Origin: Natroniella sp046097105 | GTDB taxonomy: Bacteria > Bacillota > Halanaerobiia > Halobacteroidales > Halobacteroidaceae | DNA: 64,000 nucleotides | Direction of reading: 5' to 3' | Assembly: GCF_046097105.1 (NCBI RefSeq) | Contig: NZ_CP175562.1 | Coordinates: forward strand, 1,364,001-1,428,000 | Shown here: in pieces, positions 34,866-42,765 of the stretch | Numbering within the stretch: the stretch's first letter is position 1 | Layout: every line of letters starts with the position of its first letter | The notes under the pieces: generated by a model | Databases searched by the model: none | The model's input: only the letters and a program-made list of their open reading frames with translations | Told to the model about the DNA's origin: nothing | Position numbers and translations under genes: made by a program

Positions 34866-35459
34866 TCAGATTCCTTTGTATTCAATAATTACAGGCTGTA
34901 ACTGCTTACTTTCTAATGCATACTGAGTTGTTTCAACAATCAAATCCATTCTAGCTACTAACGAGTTAGGTTTTTCAATCGGATTATCCTGCCCTAGAGG
35001 AACAAGATATAGATTAGGAATATTCAAAGCTTTACCTATATTAGCTGCATTATTGCCTAAAGCATCATTGGTCGCTACAGATAAGACTATTGCTCGGCTA
35101 TTTCTTAAATGTGCCTTTACTGCCATAACTACCGTTGTATCAGTAATCCCATTAACTATCTTAGCTATAGTATTTCCTGTGCAAGGAGCAACAATTAATA
35201 CATCTAATAACTTCCTAGGGCCAATCGGCTCAACTTCTGGAATAGATGTCCATGGTTTGTTTCCTGTAATGGAAATTAATCTTTCTCGCCACTTTTGCGG
35301 TGTTCCAAACCTGGTCTCATGGGTCTGAACTGTTTCTGATAAAATAGGTTGAACCTCAGCACCTAGATCAACCAACCTCTCCACCTCAGGTAAAACCTCT
35401 TCTAAAGTACAATGCGAACCGGTCAACGCAAAACCAACCTTTTTCCCAGTAAAATCCAC
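34866..35459 (-). CDS. dpaB: Dipicolinate synthase subunit B (SpoVFB)
   Basis: A flavoprotein-like subunit that, with DpaA, makes dipicolinic acid in the mother cell during sporulation. GFALTGSHCTLEEVLPEVER, SISEVEP-type EVEPIGPRKLLDVLIVAPCTGN and SVATNDALGNNAANIGK with the end LYLVPLGQDNPIEKPNSLVARMD follow SpoVFB closely. The long frame opens at TTG 35465; AGGAGGT is better spaced for the GTG at 35459, giving 197 aa. 70 bases after dpaA. Confidence 0.94.
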   Translation of the reverse strand: MDFTGKKVGFALTGSHCTLEEVLPEVERLVDLGAEVQPILSETVQTHETRFGTPQKWRERLISITGNKPWTSIPEVEPIGPRKLLDVLIVAPCTGNTIAKIVNGITDTTVVMAVKAHLRNSRAIVLSVATNDALGNNAANIGKALNIPNLYLVPLGQDNPIEKPNSLVARMDLIVETTQYALESKQLQPVIIEYKGI

Positions 35460-35529
35460 AAACAAGCACCTCCTCTAAGCTTTAAGTTATCCTATAAGTC
35501 TCACACAACAAACTTTCATCATTAATAAC

Positions 35530-36417
35530 TTATTGCTCTTTTACAATAACTCGAGGGATAATCTCACTTAAAATTTTTCCAGCACTCTTAGGGGCAACTT
35601 TACCAGGTAATCCTAATGCTAATTCTGCTTTAATTTCTAATTCCTCAGCTACTTCAAACTCTGTTCCTCCTGGAGCAGAAGCTAAATCGATAATAATAGC
35701 TTCTGAATTTACTTTTTCTAAAAGTTCTCTATCCAGTATTAATGTTGGGACTGTATTAAAAATAAAATCTGCTTCAGCTATCTGCTCAGCTAAATTTGCA
35801 AAGTCCACCGGATTAAAACCTAATTCAACCGCTCGTGCTAAATCCTTTGGTTTCCGTGCAACACCATAAGTATTACTACCTAAATCATGCAACATCCTAG
35901 CTAAAGTTAAACCAACTCGCCCTAATCCTAATACAAAAGAATTATTATTATGCAATGTAATTGGTGTTTCTCTAATAGCAATTTCAATAGCCCCTTCTGC
36001 TGTAGGAATTGCATTTAAAATAGCTACTTCATCTAAGGCAGCCAACTCTACCAGCTGAATTTGATATTTCCGACACCACTCTTTAATCTTAGGTTTAGCA
36101 AACCCAATAAAAAAGATAGTGCCAGGTCTCAAACTAGCAAAAAAATCCTCTGTTAATTGAACTTTCAAATCATTAAAGGTCTTTTTAACTTTTAAATCAG
36201 TATCAGTCCCCGTCATCGGAGCTATTACTGCTGTTAAATTAACGCTCTTCAATTCCTCTAAGGATTCAACTACTTTTATATTCTTTTCATTCAACCCACG
36301 AGATTTCCCTACTATCTGCAAGTCAGCTCCCAAAGCTAATAACTGAGATATCAACTCTAACTCCCGTGCATCGCCCCCTAAAACAGCAACCTCTAATCCT
36401 GTTAAATCATACGCCAC
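35530..36417 (-). CDS. dpaA: Dipicolinate synthase subunit A (SpoVFA)
   Basis: The dehydrogenase-like subunit of dipicolinate synthase. Two Rossmann segments are visible: VAVLGGDARELELISQLLALG at the N-terminus and VLGLGRVGLTLARMLHDLG near residue 160, with DLASAPGGTEF near the C-terminus. Length 295 aa is normal. Located between dapB and dpaB in a presumed operon preceded by a lysine riboswitch. Presence is strong evidence of endospore formation. Confidence 0.94.
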   Translation of the reverse strand: MAYDLTGLEVAVLGGDARELELISQLLALGADLQIVGKSRGLNEKNIKVVESLEELKSVNLTAVIAPMTGTDTDLKVKKTFNDLKVQLTEDFFASLRPGTIFFIGFAKPKIKEWCRKYQIQLVELAALDEVAILNAIPTAEGAIEIAIRETPITLHNNNSFVLGLGRVGLTLARMLHDLGSNTYGVARKPKDLARAVELGFNPVDFANLAEQIAEADFIFNTVPTLILDRELLEKVNSEAIIIDLASAPGGTEFEVAEELEIKAELALGLPGKVAPKSAGKILSEIIPRVIVKEQ

Positions 36418-36511
36418 TTAATTACCCCCCCTTCTACTATTAACTTAATTATTGTCAATAGCATTATATGTAGAACTAAAAGAGATAGTGCTTGTCTGAA
36501 ATTAATTAATC

Positions 36512-37315
36512 TTAATTAAAATTGATTAAATTTTCCAATCCATAAACAATACCATTAATTTCATCTAATTTTCTGATTGCTAATTCAACTCCTGGCATAA
36601 AAGATTTACGATTGATCGAGTCATGCCTAATAGTCAAAGTCTGACCTAACCCTCCAAAGATAACCTCTTGATGAGCAACTAAGCCAGGCAAGCGAAGACT
36701 ATGAATATTAATTCCGTCTTGTTCTCCTCCTCGAGCTCCTGGTAACTTTTCAATCTCTTCTACTTGCTCCTTTTGCTCAGCTTTTAGATTCTCTTTAATC
36801 AACTCTGCCGTCTTAATTGCAGTACCTGATGGAGCATCTATCTTCTTATCATGATGTAACTCTACAATCTCTACATCATTCATAAATTTAGCTGCTTGCT
36901 TACTAAATTGCATCATTAAAATCGCACCAATAGCAAAATTAGGAGCAATAATCACTTTTGTATCTATTCCTTGATTCCATTCTTCAATCCTGTTTAAATC
37001 TGCTTCAGTAATTCCAGTAGCTCCTACTACTATATTGACCTCTTGTTCAATAGCCTGTTTAATATTACCCATTACGACCTGAGGATTAGTAAAATCAACA
37101 ATTACATCGGGATCTGTCTCAACTATTACTTGTGCTAGATCCTCCTCAATCTCAACTGGTGACTCATCTAGTCCTAAAAGCTGATTCATATCTTCTCCAA
37201 CATCAATTACATCAACTGCTCCTACCAATTCAAAATCATCCACTCTAGCAATCATTCGTACTACTTCTTGGCCCATTTTTCCATTGGCCCCTGCTACTAC
37301 TATTTTTTTACTCAT
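36512..37315 (-). CDS. dapB: 4-Hydroxy-tetrahydrodipicolinate reductase DapB
   Basis: Reduces the DapA product with NAD(P)H. VVAGANGKMGQEVVRMI at the N-terminus, VDFTNPQVV, GATGI, and the catalytic ELHHDKKIDAPSGTA are present; the C-terminal end has LRLPGLVAHQEVIFG and the RKSFMPGVELAIR motif. Length 267 aa. First gene after the lysine riboswitch; its product is shared by DAP/lysine and dipicolinate synthesis. Confidence 0.96.
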   Translation of the reverse strand: MSKKIVVAGANGKMGQEVVRMIARVDDFELVGAVDVIDVGEDMNQLLGLDESPVEIEEDLAQVIVETDPDVIVDFTNPQVVMGNIKQAIEQEVNIVVGATGITEADLNRIEEWNQGIDTKVIIAPNFAIGAILMMQFSKQAAKFMNDVEIVELHHDKKIDAPSGTAIKTAELIKENLKAEQKEQVEEIEKLPGARGGEQDGINIHSLRLPGLVAHQEVIFGGLGQTLTIRHDSINRKSFMPGVELAIRKLDEINGIVYGLENLINFN

Positions 37316-37387
37316 TCTTTCACTCCTTTATAATTTATGAAAATAAAATTTAATTAATATAAATTTTAAGGTTAAGCTATATTCTTT

Positions 37388-37424
37388 CATAAAAAGAAAG
37401 CGATTGGTAGCACTACCAACCGCT
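37388..37424 (-). terminator. Attenuator terminator of the lysine riboswitch
   Basis: Minus-strand AGCGGTTGGTAG-TG-CTACCAATCGCT (one G-T pair) followed by TTCTTTTTAT, lying between the aptamer and dapB. Lysine binding would allow this terminator to form. Confidence 0.85.
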
Positions 37425-37443
37425 TTTTGTTTAGCTCTAGATT

Positions 37444-37607
37444 AGATAGCACTCCACTAAAATAACTAGTGACAGATCTGGACTTGTTAAATACAGATCC
37501 AACCTGACTGAAAGGCCACTTACAGCTAGGTTTCGGCAATAACCCCTTTCCTTATAAGTCTTACAGCCACTCCCTTATAAATACTGATAATTATTGCACC
37601 TCAATCT
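37444..37607 (-). promoter_or_regulatory. Lysine riboswitch (L box) controlling dapB and downstream genes
   Basis: On the minus strand, in order: GATTGAGGTGC, AGTATTTATAAGG, AAAGGGGTTATTGCCGAAA, TCAGGTTGG, CTGTCACT and GTGGAGTGCTATCT, the conserved L-box blocks. A terminator follows, then dapB. This implies lysine-responsive attenuation of dapB-dpaA-dpaB-asd-dapG-dapA unless internal promoters exist. Confidence 0.93.
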
Positions 37608-37621
37608 TTATATATGCATTT

Positions 37622-37655
37622 ATTATATTGTCTAATATTTAGACTAATTTGTCAA
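37622..37655 (-). promoter_or_regulatory. Promoter region of dapB with a dyad between -35 and -10
   Basis: TTGACA (37650-37655) and TATAAT (37622-37627) on the minus strand are both perfect but 22 bases apart. The spacer holds the dyad GTCTAA-ATA-TTAGAC (37630-37644). The spacing is too long for normal sigma-A use; a regulator could bind the dyad, or another -10 is used. Confidence 0.4.
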
Positions 37656-37678
37656 GCTATCAAAGTTAAAATCTTAAC

Positions 37679-38164
37679 TTAATGTTGCTCGACATCATAC
37701 GCTCCATTCTCTCTTAATATATTAGCAACTTCACTAACTCTATTTTCATCCGTCTCCTCAGCTGCTACTAAAATCCTACCTTGCTCTACTTCCTGAGCAT
37801 ATCTTTCTCCTGTATCTTCATCAACTCCATAATCAACCAAAGCACCTGCAATTCCCCCAGCAGCTACTCCACTTAATCCAGCTGCCAATGGCCCAGCAGC
37901 TAAGATTGGCCCTACTCCAGGAACAGCTAATAATCCAGCTCCAGCTAGAATTCCTCCTATTCCTCCGAGTGCCCCTCCTGTTACAGTACCATCAGTTAAG
38001 TCTTGTTCTTCTCCTCCCATTTCCCCGCCAGCTTCCATATCTTGTCCTTTATCACGCTTAGCTACCAGAGAAATTCGCTCTTCACTAATACCATTTTCCT
38101 TCATCCGATTAATTGCTTGTTGAGCAGTTTTTTCTGAATCAAATACCCCTAAGACTGTTGGCAT
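37679..38164 (-). CDS. General stress protein 17M-like (YflT domain) with glycine zipper
   Basis: A 161-residue protein. The N-terminal YflT/heat-induced stress domain reads VLGVFDSEKTAQQAINRMKENGISEERISLVAK; a glycine/alanine-rich hydrophobic centre (GGALGGIGGILAGAGLLAVP and following, about 63-110) could insert in or associate with membrane; the C-terminus repeats a VAAEETDENRVSEVANILRENGA alpha/beta unit. Function unknown; related proteins are stress-induced in Bacillus. It sits between ymxH and dapB, replacing nothing known there. Confidence 0.75.
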   Translation of the reverse strand: MPTVLGVFDSEKTAQQAINRMKENGISEERISLVAKRDKGQDMEAGGEMGGEEQDLTDGTVTGGALGGIGGILAGAGLLAVPGVGPILAAGPLAAGLSGVAAGGIAGALVDYGVDEDTGERYAQEVEQGRILVAAEETDENRVSEVANILRENGAYDVEQH

Positions 38165-38248
38165 TAAATCAACCCCTTTTAAATTAATTTATTGGTTTAG
38201 TTCAGTTGTATTTTATCCAAGTCAAAAATTTATATTCTAAATTAATAA

Positions 38249-38512
38249 CTATGAGGAGTATGCTTTATAATTTTTTGATTTTAAATTAACAATTACAACT
38301 TCAGAACCAATTTTTACTATTGCTTCCCAAGGAATTATTAAATATTCTTCTTGCCCAAAAACATTAAAAAAATTCTCCCCATTGGGAATCACAATTGACT
38401 CCAAATCTCCTGTTATTTCATCAAATACAAGTTCTGATTGATTGATCATTCCTAGCCTTACTCCATCATGCATATTGATTACCTCTTTTCCCTGTAATTC
38501 ACTTAAATTCAT
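38249..38512 (-). CDS. ymxH: YlmC/YmxH family sporulation protein (PRC-barrel)
   Basis: An 87-residue PRC-barrel protein (LSELQGKEVINMHDGVRLG, DLVFDE-like ELVFDEITGDLESIVIP, YLIIPWEAIVKIGSEVVIV). YmxH lies beside spoVFA in Bacillus and YlmC-type proteins are conserved in spore formers; the function is not well defined. The ribosome site GAGGGGAGG lies at the edge of the repeat element that fills its upstream spacer. Confidence 0.85.
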   Translation of the reverse strand: MNLSELQGKEVINMHDGVRLGMINQSELVFDEITGDLESIVIPNGENFFNVFGQEEYLIIPWEAIVKIGSEVVIVNLKSKNYKAYSS

Positions 38513-38526
38513 TTTTTCATTAAACC

Positions 38527-38690
38527 TCCCCTCGGTAGATCAATTAATAGTTAATAATGAATAATTAAAACCTATAACTGATATTAAGTTTAAGGTTAAG
38601 TCTAAGTTTAAATAAGACCTAAGAACTTATGCTTTTAATGGTTGACTTAATCTCAAACTCAGCCTTAGACTTAAGCTGTTTTCTAATTAC
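38527..38690. repeat. Inverted-repeat spacer element upstream of ymxH (AAGTCTAAGG-type arms)
   Basis: Left arm ATTAAGTTTAAGGTTAAGTC (from 38582) is mirrored by the right arm to 38674, whose reverse complement reads TTAAGTCTAAGGCTGAGTTT. Differences between arms are almost all transitions. The side next to ymxH carries CAATTAATAGTTAATAATGA units and CTCGGTAGA, as in the thiS and carB elements. Centre: AAGAACTTATGCTTTTAATGG. Confidence 0.6.
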
Positions 38691-38754
38691 CAATCACCAC
38701 CTGATATTTATATTCTATTCACCATTACTAACACAATATGAATCAAATTACCAA

Positions 38755-38898
38755 TAGGCTAAGTTTAAGGCTAAGTAAAAGAACTAAAATATTAAAAAAC
38801 AAATGACCTACAAACATATCCTAATCTTTAGAATACATCCATAGGCCAATACTAAATTACACTTGATTTTTACTCAACCTTAAACTCAGACTTAAACT
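38755..38898. repeat. Inverted-repeat spacer element at the dut stop codon
   Basis: AATAGGCTAAGTTTAAGGCT and AAGTAAAAG on the left pair with CTTTTACTCAACC-like TTTTTACTCAACCTTAAACT on the right. The dut stop TAA (38892-38894) lies in the right arm. The rest of the spacer (38691-38754) shows nothing further. Confidence 0.6.
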
Positions 38899-39323
38899 CC
38901 AGTATGACCATATCCTCCACTACCACGCTTTGAATCGTCCAACTGCTCTACCTCTTCCCATTCTATCTCTTGATACTGTTGTATAATCAATTGAGCAATT
39001 CTATCCCCTTTAGTAATCTTAAAATCTTTTGCTCCATGATTAATCAACACTACACCTATCTCTCCTCGATATCCAGGGTCAATAACTCCATCTGCATTTA
39101 AAACAGTAACACCATGCTTTAAAGCAAGACCACTACGGGGATTGACAAACCCTGCATATCCTCTTGGTAAACTAATAGTAATTCCTGTTTTAAATAATCG
39201 ATATTCTCCTGGCTCTAAAACTCCTGTTTCTCTAGAGTAAAGATCCATCCCTGCATCTTCTCCTAGATGTTGATAATTAGGTAATGGGAGTGACTTATCT
39301 AATCGTTTGATCTTAATCTTCAT
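38892..39323 (-). CDS. dut: Deoxyuridine 5'-triphosphate nucleotidohydrolase
   Basis: Homotrimeric dUTPase of 143 aa; hydrolyses dUTP to dUMP, keeping uracil out of DNA. All five motifs are present: GMDLYS, PRSGLALKHG, LNADGVIDPGYRGEI (catalytic Asp), RIAQLII, and the C-terminal RGSGGYGHTG. Located between vanW and ymxH, as a dut gene is in some Firmicutes near this block. Its stop codon lies within a repeat arm. Confidence 0.96.
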   Translation of the reverse strand: MKIKIKRLDKSLPLPNYQHLGEDAGMDLYSRETGVLEPGEYRLFKTGITISLPRGYAGFVNPRSGLALKHGVTVLNADGVIDPGYRGEIGVVLINHGAKDFKITKGDRIAQLIIQQYQEIEWEEVEQLDDSKRGSGGYGHTGV

Positions 39324-39424
39324 TTACTTGCTCCTTCCCTTAAAAATTGACTACTTTCATTTCATTTTTCTAGATTATTAGCTTCCTTCCTTCAATTAAC
39401 GTTAAAATAAATAATATTGATAAT

Positions 39425-39493
39425 AAGGTTAAGTCTAAGCAAAACCTAAACCCTTATGCTTTTAACGATTGGTTTAGCCTTTCAGCCTTAAAG
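39425..39493. repeat. Short inverted-repeat element in the vanW-dut spacer
   Basis: AAGGTTAAGTCTAAGCAAAA (from 39425) faces GGTTTAGCCTTTCAGCCTTA (to 39490), an imperfect inverse. Centre CCTTATGCTTTTAACGATT is nearly the same as in the element upstream of ymxH. It begins 9 bases after the vanW stop. Confidence 0.5.
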
Positions 39494-39501
39494 TTAAATA
39501 T

Positions 39502-40374
39502 TCATTCCTGATATCCTAAAATCCTTACCGTCAAATAGCCGCCTCCACTACTAGCTTTAACTATAATTGGCTGCTCAAAATTATTCTTGAATTTAAAGTC
39601 AAAATAGTCCCAAGCAACTGTTGCATCCTTTCCTTCTGGAACATAATTAACATCTCTAGAATGGGTGTAACGTTCTATAACCTCCAACTCCTCTTGTTTC
39701 AAAGCATTATATAATGTACTAGAAACTTGACAGATCCCCCCTCCAACTCCTGGTACAAATCTTCCATCAACAATCTGTGGAGCTTCCTTAAACCCTTTTT
39801 CTTTAGTTCGCGGGCCAACGATCTCATTAAAAGAAAATACCTCCTTTGGTAACAACAATTGATTATTAATTAATTTAGTTGCTAATTTAATATTCTCCAT
39901 TCTACTCTCACTTCCCGTTACCCGCGTAGTATAAACACCAATTTCTTCAGTTATTTTTTCAAGTTCTTCCTTTTTTATATATGGTTTTATTCTTTCTACA
40001 ACTGATTCCAAATATTCACCCTCCTCAGCTTCTAATATCTCTTCTTTAGTAGCTGTAATATCTAAAATTTGCCCGAAAACTTCTGGAATAATCTCTCCAC
40101 TGTCCTGCTCCAAACTAGCATCAACAGGATATAAAATCAACTCTTGAGAATAATCTAAGAGTAGTTCTTTAACTTCATGTGGTAGGTACCCACTTAAATC
40201 ATATTGATGATAATTCACCCCATCTTCTATTCCCCAAAACACTCTTCTAAGCTTATCTAACTCTCCTAATAAACCTAACAGCAAAATAACAAACAAGATA
40301 ATTATTACTAGAATTATTATTCCTCGTTTAATTAGATAGACTATACCGCCTTGGTTACTCATCTTTTCTTTCAC
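39502..40374 (-). CDS. VanW family protein, membrane anchored
   Basis: A 290-residue protein with one N-terminal transmembrane helix (RGIIILVIIILFVILLLGLL), then a peptidoglycan-binding-like region and the VanW domain with its signature SFNEIVGPRTKEKGF and GRFVPGVGGGICQVSSTLYN. VanW proteins are widespread in Firmicutes and their biochemical role is unclear. Its ATG overlaps the preceding deacetylase stop by 4 bases, so the three cell-wall genes are coupled. Confidence 0.85.
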   Translation of the reverse strand: MKEKMSNQGGIVYLIKRGIIILVIIILFVILLLGLLGELDKLRRVFWGIEDGVNYHQYDLSGYLPHEVKELLLDYSQELILYPVDASLEQDSGEIIPEVFGQILDITATKEEILEAEEGEYLESVVERIKPYIKKEELEKITEEIGVYTTRVTGSESRMENIKLATKLINNQLLLPKEVFSFNEIVGPRTKEKGFKEAPQIVDGRFVPGVGGGICQVSSTLYNALKQEELEVIERYTHSRDVNYVPEGKDATVAWDYFDFKFKNNFEQPIIVKASSGGGYLTVRILGYQE

Positions 40375-41105
40375 TCCAATAACTCAGAAATGGTCACTAA
40401 TCTATAACCTTGCTCTTGTAAATTAGCTATTATCTTTGGTAGAGCTGCTGCTGTTGGTTCAGTAGGATGCATCAAGACTATTCCTCCATTCTCTGCATTA
40501 TCAACAACCCGCTTGATAATCACATCAGCACTAGGCCGCTGCCAATCAATAGTATCAATCGTCCACATAATCGTTCTATAACCAAGCTCCGCAGCAACCT
40601 CAACAATTCTTTCATCAACTTCACCATATGGTGGAGCAAATAAATCTGTCTGATAACCAGTCTCTGTAGCAATTAACTCTTCATTATCCTTAATTAGACT
40701 GATTAACTCCTCTTTTGATAACTGCTTAGGATGCCAGTGACGAAAACCATGGTTTCCTATTTCATGCCCCCGCTCTTCAATCTCTGTAATCAACTCTGGA
40801 AACTTCTCAACCCACCTTCCAATAAAGAAGAATGTCGCTTTCACTTGGTATTGATCCAAAGTATCAAGCATAGTTGGTAAGTATTGTTCCCCCCACGCAA
40901 CATTGATCGTTAGTGACATCTTAGCTTCATCTGTTGGCCCTTGATAATAGGCTCCATTTTGAGCTTGAAAAACAGGTCGCTCACCATAATTAGGAGCACT
41001 AAATTTAATTACTCCAAAGCTGACTATAATAATAGTAGCAATTAAACCAATAAGAACCTGACGGTTTATTGGTAAATAAAAAAATCTTATCTTCCTTTTA
41101 GCCAT
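40371..41105 (-). CDS. Polysaccharide deacetylase family protein, YlxY-like
   Basis: A 244-residue secreted or membrane-anchored NodB-fold protein (helix VLIGLIATIIIVSFGVI near residue 15). The zinc histidines are in GHEIGNHGFRHWHP, and APPYGE and the LMHPTEPTAA end follow. The usual first motif TFDDGP, which supplies the catalytic base and a metal ligand, reads NVAWGEQYLP here, as in YlxY proteins. Activity is therefore doubtful. Bacillus has ylxY after pnp, matching this neighbourhood. Overlaps the next genes on both sides. Confidence 0.87.
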   Translation of the reverse strand: MAKRKIRFFYLPINRQVLIGLIATIIIVSFGVIKFSAPNYGERPVFQAQNGAYYQGPTDEAKMSLTINVAWGEQYLPTMLDTLDQYQVKATFFFIGRWVEKFPELITEIEERGHEIGNHGFRHWHPKQLSKEELISLIKDNEELIATETGYQTDLFAPPYGEVDERIVEVAAELGYRTIMWTIDTIDWQRPSADVIIKRVVDNAENGGIVLMHPTEPTAAALPKIIANLQEQGYRLVTISELLE

Positions 41106-41886
41106 CTTTACGCCCCCTTTCTACCTTCTTTTGTAGACCTGTATGCTGCTCAATATAATAATCTTCAGTATAAATCAATTCAGAAACTGGTACAATTTTA
41201 TAACCCTGCTCCTTTAACTTAGGAATCAAACTAATCAATGCCTCTGGAGTTTTTTCTCCATCATTATGCATTAAAATAATATCACCTGGGCCAACATTAT
41301 CTAAAATGCGATTGACAATATAATCACTGCTGACATCCATCCAATCATGAGAGTCAATACTCCATTGTATTGTATAATAGCCTAACTCCTCACAAGTCTC
41401 AATCAATAAATTATTATATTCTCCAAATGGAGGACGGAATAAGATTGATTCTTGCCCAGTTAACTTTTTGATCAATTCTCCTGTTTGATTTAACTCTTGT
41501 TCGATCTCTTCTTTGCTTAAAGTAGCCATATGAGGATGTGTATAACTATGATTACCTACCTCATGACCTTTAGCTACTATCTCTTTAACCAACTGAGGAT
41601 TCTCTTCTAACCAATTCCCCCCAAAAAAGAAGGTTATATTTAAATCATATTCTTCAAAAACCTCCAATATCTTAGGTGTTCTCTCTGCTCCCCACATTCC
41701 ATCTAGTGTAATTGCTACCTTTTTATCTGATCGATCTACTCCATAAATTGGAACTAACTTATCTTGACTGACCATAATCTCTTGCTGACCAATAAACTCC
41801 TTAGTTACTGTACCAAATAGAAAAAAAACAACCCCTAATACAACACAGAGTATTAAGATATCTTTAGCCTTTAACATTAATATCAT
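41098..41886 (-). CDS. Polysaccharide deacetylase family protein (sporulation/wall)
   Basis: NodB-fold protein with an N-terminal anchor (ILILCVVLGVVFFLFGTV). First motif is ITLDGMWGAE (one Asp retained), the metal histidines are in GHEVGNHSYTHPH, then RPPFGEYN and ILMHNDGEKTPEAL. It is a paralogue of the following gene, with which it overlaps by 8 bases. The long frame opens at GTG 41907; AAGGAGG lies inside it and fits the ATG at 41886 (MILMLKAKDI), giving 262 aa. Confidence 0.87.
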   Translation of the reverse strand: MILMLKAKDILILCVVLGVVFFLFGTVTKEFIGQQEIMVSQDKLVPIYGVDRSDKKVAITLDGMWGAERTPKILEVFEEYDLNITFFFGGNWLEENPQLVKEIVAKGHEVGNHSYTHPHMATLSKEEIEQELNQTGELIKKLTGQESILFRPPFGEYNNLLIETCEELGYYTIQWSIDSHDWMDVSSDYIVNRILDNVGPGDIILMHNDGEKTPEALISLIPKLKEQGYKIVPVSELIYTEDYYIEQHTGLQKKVERGRKDG

Positions 41887-41976
41887 TCTCTTTTTCCTCC
41901 TTACCACTCCTTGCTATCTATTTATTCAAATTAATCATTAATTATCACTTTCAATAGCAACTGGAATATTTTACTC

Positions 41977-42005
41977 TGAATATTAAGTTAACTGACTAAT
42001 ATAAT
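41977..42005 (+). promoter_or_regulatory. Candidate promoter of cwlD
   Basis: TGAATA (41977-41982) and TATAAT (42000-42005) are 17 bases apart on the plus strand, about 35 bases before the start codon. TGAATA is also the -35 of forespore sigma-G promoters, and cwlD is a sporulation gene, but the -10 looks like sigma-A. Confidence 0.45.
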
Positions 42006-42039
42006 TTTATAACCTAATCTATATAAAGGATGTCTGCTA

Positions 42040-42735
42040 ATGAAAATAATCTGGTTCAAAGCTTTCTCAACTTCTACTCTAGCATCGTTTTTCTTCATCT
42101 TCTTTCTGTTTGGTTCTATATTCAACTTTGTTATTCAAAATAATCAATCACAATCAAAGTTAGAAAAAAAGATAGTTATTGATGCTGGACATGGAGGCAT
42201 TGATGCTGGGGCCAACAGAGAAGGAATTTTAGAAAAGGATATTAATTTAGCTATTGCTAAAAATCTAGCTGATTTTTTGGATAGAGGTAGCCTAAAAATA
42301 ATTATGTCCCGTACAGAAGACAGATTATATAACGATGACCGTAATCAAGATATTATTAATCGGGTTAAAATAGCTAACGAAAGCAATGCAGAGCTACTAG
42401 TCAGTATCCATGTCAACAGCTTCCCCAGTTCCACATCATTTGGAGGCCAGACTTTTTATAAACCCAATTCAGAAAAGAGTAAGAAACTTGCCTCTGCTAT
42501 TCAAGAAAAATTAATAGAGATTCAACCAGAAAATTATAGAAAGATCAAATCAGCTCCTTATTATATTTTACGTAAAAGTGAAATTCCAGCTGTAATTGTA
42601 GAGGTTGGTTTTATAAGTAATCCTAAAGATAGAGAACGATTAACCGACCCACAAGAACAACAAAAGATTGCTCGAGGAATTGGAGAAGGAGTCATCAATT
42701 ACTTTAATCAAAAATTAAAAGAGACCCCTAATTAG
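42040..42735 (+). CDS. cwlD: N-acetylmuramoyl-L-alanine amidase CwlD (spore cortex)
   Basis: A 231-residue amidase_3 protein with an N-terminal signal-anchor helix (SFFFIFFLFGSIFNFVI). Zinc ligands and catalysis: VIDAGHGGIDAGANREG (His), ILEKDINLAIA (Glu), LLVSIHVNSFP (His), and the C-terminal VIVEVGFISNPKDRERL (Glu). CwlD strips peptide side chains so that muramic-delta-lactam forms in the cortex. Oriented opposite to its neighbours. Its TAG stop lies inside the terminator stem. The companion pdaA is not visible here. Confidence 0.93.
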   Translation: MKIIWFKAFSTSTLASFFFIFFLFGSIFNFVIQNNQSQSKLEKKIVIDAGHGGIDAGANREGILEKDINLAIAKNLADFLDRGSLKIIMSRTEDRLYNDDRNQDIINRVKIANESNAELLVSIHVNSFPSSTSFGGQTFYKPNSEKSKKLASAIQEKLIEIQPENYRKIKSAPYYILRKSEIPAVIVEVGFISNPKDRERLTDPQEQQKIARGIGEGVINYFNQKLKETPN

Positions 42736-42746
42736 GGGTCTCTTTT
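42717..42746. terminator. Terminator overlapping the cwlD 3' end (also faces sleB gene)
   Basis: AAAAGAGACCCCTAA is followed directly by its complement, a 30-base perfect palindrome. The last five cwlD codons and its TAG stop are part of it. It could also end the minus-strand transcript from 43677. Confidence 0.8.
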
Positions 42747-42765
42747 AATTTAATCATTAAAAGGA

